NCBI GenBank assembly: GCA_016713535.1
Contig: JADJOY010000038.1
Coordinates: 30,608-94,607, forward strand
Origin: Deltaproteobacteria bacterium
GTDB lineage: Bacteria; JADJOY01
Length of the DNA: 64,000 bases
Reading direction: 5' to 3'
Part shown: positions 1 to 7,881 of the stretch, piece after piece
How positions within the stretch are numbered: position 1 is the stretch's first letter
How the letters are laid out: each line of letters begins with the position of its first letter
Made by a program: the position numbers and the translations under genes
Notes under the pieces: model-generated
The model's input: the letters and a program-made list of their open reading frames with translations, nothing else
Databases searched by the model: none
What the model was told of the DNA's origin: nothing

Positions 1-138
1 GTCGAACCCGAGCACGGCGAGCTCCTGCCAGGCCACGTCGGGCACCGTTCCCAGCGTCAGGCGTCGGCCGAAGCGCTCGCTCTGTCGCGCGAGCCAAGCC
101 GGCGCGTGGAGCTCGTAGAGTCGTCTCGGCCCGGTCAT
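1..138 (-). CDS. alpha-amylase family glycosidase, N-terminal fragment
   Basis: This is the first 46 codons of a gene that runs off the left edge of the window. The ATG lies at 138 on the minus strand. The peptide begins MTGPRRLYELHAPAWL and continues through TLGTVPDVAWQELAVLGFD. That pattern (YE-x-W-L near the start, then a TLGxVP..W..LA.LGFD segment) is the usual opening of bacterial alpha-amylase catalytic-domain proteins of family GH13, where the chain goes on to the first barrel strand. No catalytic residue is in view, so the family call rests only on this N-terminal pattern. It is divergent from the CblC-like gene at 223, with an 84-bp gap that would hold both promoters. Confidence 0.55.
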   Translation of the reverse strand, partial: MTGPRRLYELHAPAWLARQSERFGRRLTLGTVPDVAWQELAVLGFD

Positions 139-222
139 CGGTGGAGTTGGTTCGAGCTCGTCGGCGTGAGTCGCGACGAATCCTCGTAAGCCTAGCGCCC
201 GGACGGGCTACATTCCGTCCCC

Positions 223-960
223 GTGAACCTGGCCGCCGAGATCCTCCACGAGCTCACCGAGCGGCTGCGCCCGGCGGGCCTCGACCTCGTCGCGCCGTTT
301 CGGGTGGGTACCTACAACGCGCAGATTCCTGCACGCTACCAGCTCCCCGTCTTCGGCCGGGACGACGCACTCGGCGTCGTGGTCGGAAACAGCCGCGCGA
401 TCTGGGAGCCCTTCGTGCGCTCGCTCTCGGACGAGCCGGGTGGGCTGCGCTCGCTTCACCCGCTCGACCGCTACGTGGAGCGCGTGGTCGGCGCCGCGCT
501 CGCACCCCTCGCGGTGCGCCGCCAGGCGCGCTGGGCGCATGCGCGGCTCACACGACGCGTGGCGGTCCAGCGCGCCGTGTACGCCGCCGGTCTCGCGTTC
601 CCCGCGCCGTGCCGCCTCGCGATTCACCCGCGGCATGGATTGTGGATCGGGCTTCGCGCCGCGATCGCGTTCGATGTGGAGCCGATGCTCGTTGCACACC
701 CGACCGGCACGGACACCGCGCCGCATCCGTGCGACGCGTGCGCGGCGCGCCCATGCCTGCCGGCGTTCGAGTCCGCGCTCGCCGCGACCGGCGGTCGTCG
801 CGGCTGCGACGTATCGCCCTGGCAGGCGGTCCGCGACGCCTGCCCGCTGGCACCCCGAGAGCGCTACGTCGATCCCGAGATTCGTTATCACTACACCAAG
901 GATCGCGCCGTGTTGCGGGACTCCGTGGCCGCTCTCGATGGTTCGACGAAGGTTCGTTGA
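223..960 (+). CDS. MMACHC/CblC-like cobalamin-processing protein
   Basis: Likely cytoplasmic flavin- or thiol-dependent processing of alkyl- or cyano-cobalamin, by analogy with human MMACHC. The 245-aa protein matches MMACHC along most of its length: a PFxVxxYNxxxP segment at residues 25-36, the HPRHGLWIGLR segment at 135-145 (HPRFGGWFAIR in MMACHC) and a C-terminal W-x-x-x-RDA-x-x-x-x-PRERY segment at 200-215. Start is GTG 223. Unlike the human protein it has a cysteine cluster C170-x2-C173-x4-C178 plus C195 and C207, reminiscent of the ferredoxin-like tail of the related QueG family. It stands alone 158 bp upstream of fadN. No B12 riboswitch is visible in the short upstream gap. An epoxyqueuosine-reductase-like or reductive-dehalogenase-like role cannot be excluded. 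Confidence 0.7.
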   Translation: MNLAAEILHELTERLRPAGLDLVAPFRVGTYNAQIPARYQLPVFGRDDALGVVVGNSRAIWEPFVRSLSDEPGGLRSLHPLDRYVERVVGAALAPLAVRRQARWAHARLTRRVAVQRAVYAAGLAFPAPCRLAIHPRHGLWIGLRAAIAFDVEPMLVAHPTGTDTAPHPCDACAARPCLPAFESALAATGGRRGCDVSPWQAVRDACPLAPRERYVDPEIRYHYTKDRAVLRDSVAALDGSTKVR

Positions 961-1118
961 CGCACTGCGCCGCGGACCAATATGTTCCGAAGCATCACCG
1001 TCTCGGTCGCCGAGATCGCGGCGGTCCGCCTTCCGCAACCTCATCTCGATCGTCCCGGGTCCTGCCGTGCCGTGACGGGTACGGCTGCTCGCGAGGCCCG
1101 CGCGAAAGAGGAGCCACC

Positions 1119-3539
1119 ATGAAGCGAGAGATCCGCAAGGTCGCCGTGCTGGGCTCGGGTGTCATGGGCAGCGCCATCGCTGCTCATCTGGCGAACGCTG
1201 GCATCCCGTCGATCCTGCTCGACATCGTTCCAAAGGCGCCGGACCCGGCGGAGGAGAAGGCGGGTCTCACGCTCCAGTCGAAGGCGGTGCGCAACCGCTT
1301 CGCGCGCGTGGCGCTCGAGAACGCCACCAAGGCGAAGCCCGCGCCGTTCTTCGACGTGGCGCTCACCTCGCTGATCGAGATCGGCAACTTCGACGACGAC
1401 TTCGCGCGCATCGGCGAGTGCGACTGGATCGTCGAGGTGGTGGTCGAGAACCTCGAGGTCAAGAAGAGCGTGATGTCGCGGATCGCCGAGCACAGGAAGC
1501 CCGGCTCGATCGTGAGATCGAACACCAGCGGCATCCCCATCGGCGCGATGAGCGCCCACTGCTCGAAGGAGTTCCGCGAGCACTTCCTCGGCACCCACTT
1601 CTTCAACCCGGTCCGCTACATGAAGCTCCTCGAGATCATCCCCGGGCCGGACACCCTGCCCGAGGTGCTCTCGTTCATGAGCGAGTTCGGCGAGCGCGTC
1701 CTCGGCAAGGGGATCGTGCGCTGCAAGGACACGCCGAACTTCGTCGCCAACCGCATCGGCGTGTTCGGGATGCTCCGCACCATGCACCTCATGGAGGAGC
1801 TCGAGTACACGATCGACGAGGTCGACGCGATCTCGGGTCCGCCGATGGCGCACCCGCGCTCGGCGTCGTTCCGCACCGCCGACCTCGCCGGCGTCGATAC
1901 GCTGGTGCACGTCTGTGACAACGTGTTCGCGAGCGTCCCCGACGACGAGATGCGCGACACCTTCAAGGTGCCCGAGTTCGTGCGCGCGATGGTCGCGGCG
2001 AAGCGCCTCGGCGACAAGACCGGTGGCGGCTTCTACAAGAAGGGCAAGAGCCCCACGGGTGAGCGCCAGAACCTGACACTCGATCCCGCGAGCGGCGACT
2101 ACAAGCCCTCCGAGAAGATCAAGATCGACTCGCTGGGCGTGGCGAAGAACCTCGACAGCGCCGCGGACCGCCTGAAGAACACGGTCTACGCCGAGGACCG
2201 CGCGGGCGCCTTCGCGTGGCCGCTGATGCGCGACACGCTGCTCTACTCGGCGAACCGTGTGCCCGAGATCGCGGACTCGCTCTCCGAGCTCGACCGCGCG
2301 ATGCGGTGGGGCTTCAACTGGGACCTCGGCCCCTTCGAGTCGTGGGATGCCATCGGCGTTCGTGAGTCGGTCGCGAAGATGAAGGCCGAGAAGGCCAAGG
2401 TGCCGGCGTGGGTCGAGGCGATGCTCGCCTCCGGCAAGGAGACCTTCTACGTCCGCAAGGACGGTGTGCGCTGCGTCTACGACCCGGCGAAGAAGGACTA
2501 CGTCGCCGAGACCGTGCACCCCAAGGTGATCCTGCTGCCCTCGCTCAAGGAGCGCAGCAAGACCATCCAGGAGAACTCGAGCGCCTCGCTGGTCGACATC
2601 GGCGATGGCGTCGTGTGCCTCGAGTTCCATTCCAAGATGAACGCCGTCGACGCCGACCTCATCTCGCTTCTCTCCGAGGGCATCGACTACGTCGCCGCCA
2701 ACGGCGAGGGCCTGGTGATCGCCAACCACGATCCGCAGGCCTTCAGCGCCGGTGCCAACCTGATGCTCATCTACATGGCGGCCCAGCAGCAGATGTGGGC
2801 CGACATCGAGAAGCTCTCGGCCGAGTTCCAGCAGGCCAACATGAAGCTCAAGACCTCGCCCAAGCCGGTGGTGGTGGCGCCGGCCGGCCTGGCGCTCGGC
2901 GGCGGAGCGGAGATCGTGCTGCACGGGCCGAAGGTCCGCGCCCACGGCGAGCTCTACTGCGGCCTCGTCGAGGTGGGCGTTGGCCTCATCCCGGGGGCCG
3001 GCGGTTGCAAGGAGCTCGCGGTGCGTGCGACCCAGGGGCTGCCGCAGGGCGGCATGGTGGCGGTCGATCCGGCGCCGTTCATCGTCCGCGCCTTCGAGGC
3101 GATCGCGATGGCGAAGGTCTCGACGAGCGCCGTCGAGGCCCGCAACAACGGGTTCCTGCGTCCCACCGACGGCATCACGCTCAACCGCGACCACCTGATC
3201 CAGGACGCCAAGGACGAGGTGCTGCACCTGGCGCGCATGGGCTACCGCCCACCGCAAGCTCGCACGGACGTGGTCGTCGGTGGCGAGCCGGTGTGCGCCG
3301 CACTCGTGGCCGCCGTGCAGGGCATGAAGCGCAGCGGCTTCGTGAGCGACCACGACGTGAAGATCGCGTCCAAGGTCGCGTACGTGATCACCGGCGGGCC
3401 GGTGGCCGCGGGCACCAAGGTCAGCGAGCAGTACCTCCTCGACCTCGAGCGCGAGGCGTTCCTGAGCCTCGTCGGCGAGGCCAAGTCGCAGGAACGGATC
3501 CAGCACATGCTGCTCAAGGGAAAGCCGCTCCGGAACTGA
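1119..3539 (+). CDS. fadN: 3-hydroxyacyl-CoA dehydrogenase/enoyl-CoA hydratase, FadN type
   Basis: Bifunctional beta-oxidation enzyme: hydrates trans-2-enoyl-CoA and oxidises 3-hydroxyacyl-CoA with NAD. The 806-aa chain has the FadN order, dehydrogenase first and hydratase last, the reverse of E. coli FadB. The Rossmann motif GSGVMG is at residues 12-17, a THFFNP segment carries the dehydrogenase histidine, and the C-terminal crotonase part has SAGANLMLI (oxyanion hole) and GLVEVGVGLIPGAGG (catalytic Glu). The final residues GEAKSQ.R.QHMLxKGKPLRN are nearly those of Bacillus subtilis FadN. I chose ATG 1119 because AAAGAGGAGCC lies just upstream and the peptide before it has no homology; the frame is open back to 141. 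fadA follows after 60 bp, so the two likely form one operon. Confidence 0.95.
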   Translation: MKREIRKVAVLGSGVMGSAIAAHLANAGIPSILLDIVPKAPDPAEEKAGLTLQSKAVRNRFARVALENATKAKPAPFFDVALTSLIEIGNFDDDFARIGECDWIVEVVVENLEVKKSVMSRIAEHRKPGSIVRSNTSGIPIGAMSAHCSKEFREHFLGTHFFNPVRYMKLLEIIPGPDTLPEVLSFMSEFGERVLGKGIVRCKDTPNFVANRIGVFGMLRTMHLMEELEYTIDEVDAISGPPMAHPRSASFRTADLAGVDTLVHVCDNVFASVPDDEMRDTFKVPEFVRAMVAAKRLGDKTGGGFYKKGKSPTGERQNLTLDPASGDYKPSEKIKIDSLGVAKNLDSAADRLKNTVYAEDRAGAFAWPLMRDTLLYSANRVPEIADSLSELDRAMRWGFNWDLGPFESWDAIGVRESVAKMKAEKAKVPAWVEAMLASGKETFYVRKDGVRCVYDPAKKDYVAETVHPKVILLPSLKERSKTIQENSSASLVDIGDGVVCLEFHSKMNAVDADLISLLSEGIDYVAANGEGLVIANHDPQAFSAGANLMLIYMAAQQQMWADIEKLSAEFQQANMKLKTSPKPVVVAPAGLALGGGAEIVLHGPKVRAHGELYCGLVEVGVGLIPGAGGCKELAVRATQGLPQGGMVAVDPAPFIVRAFEAIAMAKVSTSAVEARNNGFLRPTDGITLNRDHLIQDAKDEVLHLARMGYRPPQARTDVVVGGEPVCAALVAAVQGMKRSGFVSDHDVKIASKVAYVITGGPVAAGTKVSEQYLLDLEREAFLSLVGEAKSQERIQHMLLKGKPLRN

Positions 3540-3599
3540 TCCGGTGCCGACATCCAACGACGCTCGCGCCAACTAATCTGATCGATCTGGGAGGACGCC

Positions 3600-4781
3600 A
3601 TGGAAGATGCAGTGATCGTGTCGTCGGTTCGCACCGCGGTCGGAAAGGCACCACGCGGGACGCTGCGCTACACCCGTCCGGACGACATGGGCGGCACCGC
3701 CATCAAGGCCGCGCTCGAACGCGCCGCCGGTGTCTCCGCCGAGGAGATCGGCGACGTGGTGATGGGCTGCGCCATGCCAGAGGGCGAGCAGGGGATGAAC
3801 GTGGCGCGGGTCGCCGCGACCATCGGCGGGCTGCCCAACAGTGTCCCCGCCTACACCGTGAATCGCTTCTGCAGCTCGGGGCTCCAGGCGATCGCCATCG
3901 CCGCGGAGCGCATCATGATCGGCGCGGACAGCGCCGCGATCGGTGGCGGGCTCGAGTCGATGAGCCTGGTGCCGATGGGCGGCAACAAGATCGTGCCCAA
4001 CCCCAAGCTCGTCGAGACCTACCCCGACGTGTACATCGGCATGGGCCACACCGCCGAGGCGGTGGCGCAGCGCTACGAGGTCAGCCGCCGGGAGCAGGAC
4101 GAGTTCGCCGTGACCAGCCACCAGAAGGCGGCGGCGGCGATCGCGGCCGGCAAGTTCAAGGACGAGATCGTGGCGCTCGACGCGAAGGTCTACACCGTCG
4201 GCAAGGACGGCCGGCCCGCCACCGCCACCAAGGTGTTCGACACCGACGAGGGCGTGCGCGCCGACACCAGCCTCGAGGGCCTCTCGAAGCTGCGCCCCGC
4301 GTTCCACCCGGCCGGCAGCGTCACCGCCGGCAACTCGTCGCAGACGAGTGATGGCGCCGCGGCGAGTGTGCTGCTCTCGGCCAAGCGCGCCAAGGAGCTC
4401 AGCCTCAAGCCGCTCGGCATCTACCGCGCCTTCGCGGTGGCGGGCTGCGATCCGGACGTCATGGGCATCGGCCCCGCGCTCGCGATCCCCAAGCTCCTCG
4501 AGAAGGCCGGCGTGAAGCTCGAGGACGTCGACCTCTTCGAGATCAACGAGGCGTTCGCGTCGCAGGCCCTCTACGTGGTGCGGGACCTCGGGCTCGACGA
4601 GGCCCGGGTGAACGTCAACGGCGGCGCGGTCGCGCTCGGCCACCCGCTCGGCTGCACCGGCGCCAAGCTCACCGCGACCCTGCTGCACGAGATGGGCCGC
4701 CGCCAGGCGCGCTGCGGCGTGATCAGCATGTGCATCGGCGGCGGCATGGGAGCCGCCGGCCTGTTCGAGCGGCCCGCCTGA
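3600..4781 (+). CDS. fadA: acetyl-CoA C-acyltransferase (3-ketoacyl-CoA thiolase)
   Basis: Thiolysis step of beta-oxidation, releasing acetyl-CoA and a shortened acyl-CoA; partner of the upstream FadN. The protein is 393 aa, the normal thiolase length. Catalytic residues are in place: nucleophile Cys91 in NRFCSSGLQ, the NEAFA motif, His in GHPLGCTGAK and the second Cys in the C-terminal CIGGGMGAA motif. The start codon is preceded by GGGAGG. A strong hairpin terminator begins 28 bp after the stop, so the fadN-fadA transcript ends here. Confidence 0.95.
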   Translation: MEDAVIVSSVRTAVGKAPRGTLRYTRPDDMGGTAIKAALERAAGVSAEEIGDVVMGCAMPEGEQGMNVARVAATIGGLPNSVPAYTVNRFCSSGLQAIAIAAERIMIGADSAAIGGGLESMSLVPMGGNKIVPNPKLVETYPDVYIGMGHTAEAVAQRYEVSRREQDEFAVTSHQKAAAAIAAGKFKDEIVALDAKVYTVGKDGRPATATKVFDTDEGVRADTSLEGLSKLRPAFHPAGSVTAGNSSQTSDGAAASVLLSAKRAKELSLKPLGIYRAFAVAGCDPDVMGIGPALAIPKLLEKAGVKLEDVDLFEINEAFASQALYVVRDLGLDEARVNVNGGAVALGHPLGCTGAKLTATLLHEMGRRQARCGVISMCIGGGMGAAGLFERPA

Positions 4782-4809
4782 TCGCTCGTCAGCCGTCGCG
4801 CCGTTCGAA

Positions 4810-4845
4810 CGCCCCCGGGGAAGCCTCCCCGGGGGCGTTTCGTTT
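4810..4845 (+). terminator. rho-independent terminator after fadA
   Basis: A perfect 12-bp stem (CGCCCCCGGGGA / TCCCCGGGGGCG, 4810-4821 and 4826-4837) closes on the tetraloop AGCC and is followed by TTTCGTTT. It sits 28 bp past the fadA stop. Confidence 0.9.
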
Positions 4846-4881
4846 GCGCTCGTCGTCGGGCGCGCGGATGCTCGCACGGCC

Positions 4882-5415
4882 GTGAAGCGTTCCACCCTGC
4901 GCTCGTGGCGAGTGCCGGCGCTGTGTGGCGCGATCCTCGTGGCCGCGGTCCTCGTGTACGGCTGGCTCCCGGTTTCACCACGGTTGATCGCGGTGGCCGT
5001 CCGCGCGGTTGGTCCGCGCCCGGTCTATCGGCTGCTGTCCGACGACGATGTGCGCTGGGAGCGGATCGTGGCGGGCGTGGAGACCGGGGACGCCGCGTGG
5101 CTTCGGGCCGCCGTGGCGCTCTATCCGGCGCTCGACACCCATCCTGGTGAAGAGATGTTCGCGGCGGTGTCGACCGTCCTCGAGATCGACCCGTCCGGAG
5201 CCTTCGGGACCCTGCTACCTCGATACGGCCCCGAGGTCGTCTGCGGCGGGCCGTGGGGCGAGGATCCGATGACGCCGGCGAAGGCACGGCGGCGTCTCGC
5301 CATCGTCCGCGCGCTTCCAGCGGAAGCCGAGACAGCCGAGGCGGCGAGCGGCTGCCAGCGAGTGGCCGAAGCCGTCGTTCGAGCGGCGGAGGGTGGACGG
5401 CTCGGCGGCTGGTGA
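4882..5415 (+). CDS. hypothetical membrane-anchored protein
   Basis: A 177-aa protein of unknown function. Basic residues at the start are followed by one hydrophobic segment (about residues 11-32), so it is probably an N-terminally anchored protein facing the periplasm. The rest is alpha-helical-looking, acidic and Ala/Arg-rich, with two cysteines (CGGPWGED and SGCQR). The GTG start at 4882 has no clear ribosome-binding site. Codon use and coordinates support a real gene between the fadA terminator and the polysaccharide operon; it may be the operon's first gene, since the next start is about 110 bp downstream. I recognise no family. Confidence 0.6.
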   Translation: MKRSTLRSWRVPALCGAILVAAVLVYGWLPVSPRLIAVAVRAVGPRPVYRLLSDDDVRWERIVAGVETGDAAWLRAAVALYPALDTHPGEEMFAAVSTVLEIDPSGAFGTLLPRYGPEVVCGGPWGEDPMTPAKARRRLAIVRALPAEAETAEAASGCQRVAEAVVRAAEGGRLGGW

Positions 5416-5524
5416 GTCGTCTGCGCGGCGCCTTCGGATGGCCCGGTACGGGGCTTGCTGAGTGGACTCCGCGACGCTCCAAGTTGGACCGGGGCGGCCC
5501 CCTCCACCCAGGCGAGTTGCGAAC

Positions 5525-6631
5525 ATGGAATGCAAACGGTCGTCGCTCCTCCTCGCTGTGCTCCTCGTCGGCGCGCTGGACGGATGCTCCGCGAAGCAGC
5601 CAGCGGAGACGCGCGGCTCGAGCGACTCACCCGCCGTTGCCGCCTCGCCGACCGAGCGGGCCGATGCGGCGTCCCAGGGCGCCACCCGCGCGCGTGTCGA
5701 GCGGCTCCTGGATTCCCGCCGCAACCTGGCGGGATCGAACGACTACCTGGTCGGTCCCGGCGACGTCCTCAAGATCGCGGTGTTCGAGGTGCCGGAGATG
5801 GACCGCACAGCGCGGGTCGCCGAGTCCGGCGACATCACGCTGCCGTTGCTCGGCAACGTCCCGGTGGTCGGGCTCACCGTCCAGGGCGTTCACGACCGGC
5901 TGGGAGCTCTGCTGGGACGGAAGTACGTCGTGAACCCGCAGGTGGACGTGCACGTCGAGACGTTCGCGAGCCAGCGGGTCGCGATGATGGGGCGCGTGGA
6001 GAAGCCGGGCATCTACCCGCTCTCGCGCTCCGCGAGCCGGATCGTCGACCTGGTGGGGCAGGCGGGCGGGCTCACGCCCGAGGCCGCGCGTCGCATCGAG
6101 CTCTACCCGGTCGAGGAGCGGCCAGCCGGCGCTCTGGCGTCGCCACCAGGAACGGCCGTCGCGGGCGGAACCACCATCGATCGAGCCGCCATCGAAGGGC
6201 GCCACCCGATCGTCATCGACCTGTTCGACCTGATGGACCTCTCGGATCCGATCTCGAGCCTCGCGCTGCGCGACGGCGACGTCGTGTTCGTCCCCGATCG
6301 GGGCGACTTCTTCGTCGGTGGTGAGGTGAAGAAGCCCGGGAAATACGGTCTCTCCGACACCTCGACGCTCATCACGGCGATCGCCGAGGCGGGCGGCCTG
6401 GGAGACTTCCCGATCACCGACCAGGTGCTGCTGGTGCGCCACCCGAGTCCCAGCGAGAAGGTCACCATCGCGCTCGACTTCGACGCGATCACCGCAGGTG
6501 ACCAGCCTGACGTGGCGATCCACGAGGGTGACCAGGTGATCGTTCACCGCAGCCTGTTGCGCGCCGGTGTCTCCAAGGTCGTCGAGACCATGGGCCGATT
6601 CATCGGCATCGGCCTCTCCGCACCCCTCTGA
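5525..6631 (+). CDS. polysaccharide export outer-membrane lipoprotein (Wza-like, SLBB)
   Basis: Forms the outer-membrane/periplasmic conduit for exopolysaccharide. From ATG 5525 the 368-aa product has a lipoprotein signal with lipidated Cys21 (LDGC). A polysaccharide-export domain follows, with the typical YLVGPGDVLKIAVFEVPE and GDITLPLLGNVPVVGLT strands, then two SLBB-type domains (VAMMGRVEKPGIYPL and FFVGGEVKKPGKYGL), each followed by a helix ending in AGG. An in-frame ATG at 5462 would put 21 extra residues before the signal peptide, so I reject it. The autokinase partner is at 7882. Together they match the OPX/PCP pair of Wzx/Wzy-dependent export. Confidence 0.92.
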   Translation: MECKRSSLLLAVLLVGALDGCSAKQPAETRGSSDSPAVAASPTERADAASQGATRARVERLLDSRRNLAGSNDYLVGPGDVLKIAVFEVPEMDRTARVAESGDITLPLLGNVPVVGLTVQGVHDRLGALLGRKYVVNPQVDVHVETFASQRVAMMGRVEKPGIYPLSRSASRIVDLVGQAGGLTPEAARRIELYPVEERPAGALASPPGTAVAGGTTIDRAAIEGRHPIVIDLFDLMDLSDPISSLALRDGDVVFVPDRGDFFVGGEVKKPGKYGLSDTSTLITAIAEAGGLGDFPITDQVLLVRHPSPSEKVTIALDFDAITAGDQPDVAIHEGDQVIVHRSLLRAGVSKVVETMGRFIGIGLSAPL

Positions 6632-7193
6632 TTCGACCCCGGAAGCGCCAGCGTCGCGCCCTCGGCCACACCGGTCAGCGCGAACGCCGGCGCTGCTCCG
6701 TTCGCGCCGCCGCGAGACGGCTGCGTCGCCCTCGCCCTCCCGCCAGCCGGTCGCCGCGCCTGCCGCGGGCGCGGCAGGGCGCGGTGCCGCGCGCGCTCGG
6801 CGGACCGCTGCGTACCCGCACCCCGCCGACCGTTCAGGGCCGGAACGGACCGCTCGCCGGGCCGCGACGGCCTTTTCGCGTTAGAGGGGAGGCGCCTGCG
6901 GTTGCGGCCGACGGGCGATGCGCCCGATCCCTCGTCGGTCGGCCGCCCCGCGTCGCCGAGCTCTCGCTGGGCGCGAAAATCGGCCCGCTTTCGGGCTCCA
7001 ACCGGCTCCGACGCCCGACCCCCCACAGGAAGCGCTCCGCGAGGTTGGCGGAGGCACGCCAGCGCGTGCGGAGCCCGAGGCACGAGCGTTGCACCCGAGC
7101 CCGCCGTGTTTCGCGGCGCGGGCTCGGCTCGCGCGATCCAACGAACGCCTCGGGTTCCATCCCAGCCTTCTCTCGCCGAAGGAGCGTCCTCCC
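6632..7193. other. 562-bp gap without a gene
   Basis: Very GC-rich. The open frames here carry low-complexity Arg/Pro/Ala peptides typical of shadow frames and no recognisable domain. A short inverted element around 6977-7000 (cggcccgctttcgggctc) could act as a weak transcription stop. The last 20 bp (GAAGGAGCGTCCTCCC) provide the ribosome-binding site of the gene at 7194. Confidence 0.5.
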
Positions 7194-7808
7194 ATGTCTA
7201 CGTCCCGGCGTCGTCGTACGGTTCCGGTGCTGCTCGCGGTTGCGCTGCTCACTCGTACCTCGCTCATCCCGGTTTCGATCGCCAGCGCCGGCGCGTCACC
7301 CGGGCTCGTCGGCGAGGTCCGCGCCGCGAGCGGCACGCCGGTCGCGGGCTCGGCGGTCGGGCTCTTCGAGCAAGCGACCGGAGTCTTGAGCGCTTCCACC
7401 AAGACCTCCCCCTCGGGCGAGTTCCGTTTCGAGACGGTCCGTCCGGGCCGCTACAAGCTGGCCGTGGGCGTGGCGGACGGGACGTTCACCAGCGCGACCT
7501 ACGTCGCCACGGTCGCGGAGGCCGGTTCACCCGATACGCGCGTCGACTGGACGCTGTATCCCGCCGGCGTGACGCCGCCCACGGTGCAGGTCGCGGCCGC
7601 CGACGATTCGCGCTCGGTGGCCGGAGTCGTCTCGAAGGCCGAGCCTGCTGCCCCGCTCGCGACCTCCGCGTTCGTCGCGGAGGTGCCGGCCTGGGTGCTC
7701 GCCACCGGGGCCGCGGGCGTCGCCGTGGGCGCGAGCCTGGGCGGTTTGTGCCTCTCGGGCACGGCGATCTGCGAAGAGGCGAAGACCACGGCCAGTCCTC
7801 AAGAGTGA
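7194..7808 (+). CDS. secreted carboxypeptidase-regulatory-like domain protein
   Basis: A 204-aa exported protein inside the polysaccharide operon. An N-terminal signal sequence (basic start, hydrophobic core at about residues 9-30) is followed by one prealbumin-like CarboxypepD_reg domain (about 35-120), with the hallmark order G.V....GTPVAGSAV, then SGEFRFETVRPGRYKLAV. A Gly/Ala-rich hydrophobic stretch near 160-185 could be a second membrane segment. ATG 7194 is chosen because the upstream open frame lacks homology and GAAGGAG sits about 10 bp before it. Its role in polysaccharide assembly is unknown; it may bind glycan or act as a periplasmic scaffold. Confidence 0.75.
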   Translation: MSTSRRRRTVPVLLAVALLTRTSLIPVSIASAGASPGLVGEVRAASGTPVAGSAVGLFEQATGVLSASTKTSPSGEFRFETVRPGRYKLAVGVADGTFTSATYVATVAEAGSPDTRVDWTLYPAGVTPPTVQVAAADDSRSVAGVVSKAEPAAPLATSAFVAEVPAWVLATGAAGVAVGASLGGLCLSGTAICEEAKTTASPQE

Positions 7809-7881
7809 TCCCAGCGGCCCGGCGCGCGGCGGAGTCGTCGCGGTTGCGCGCATGCCGAGCACAGATCGAAGGGAATCGATC

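Noticed and set aside
141-1118. Long open frame joined in front of FadN
   Set aside because: The residues before 1119 are Arg/Pro-rich shadow sequence across the CblC-like gene; ATG 1119 has a good ribosome-binding site and all homology starts there.
1041-3572. 843-aa antisense open frame over fadN
   Set aside because: It mirrors the high third-position GC of fadN and has no domain; same reason for large antisense frames at 7486-10410, 22863-25103, 24676-27657, 36408-38762 and 40511-43495.
6918-7193. In-frame extension upstream of the secreted protein at 7194
   Set aside because: The extra 92 residues would bury the signal peptide; ATG 7194 has a GGAG site just before it.
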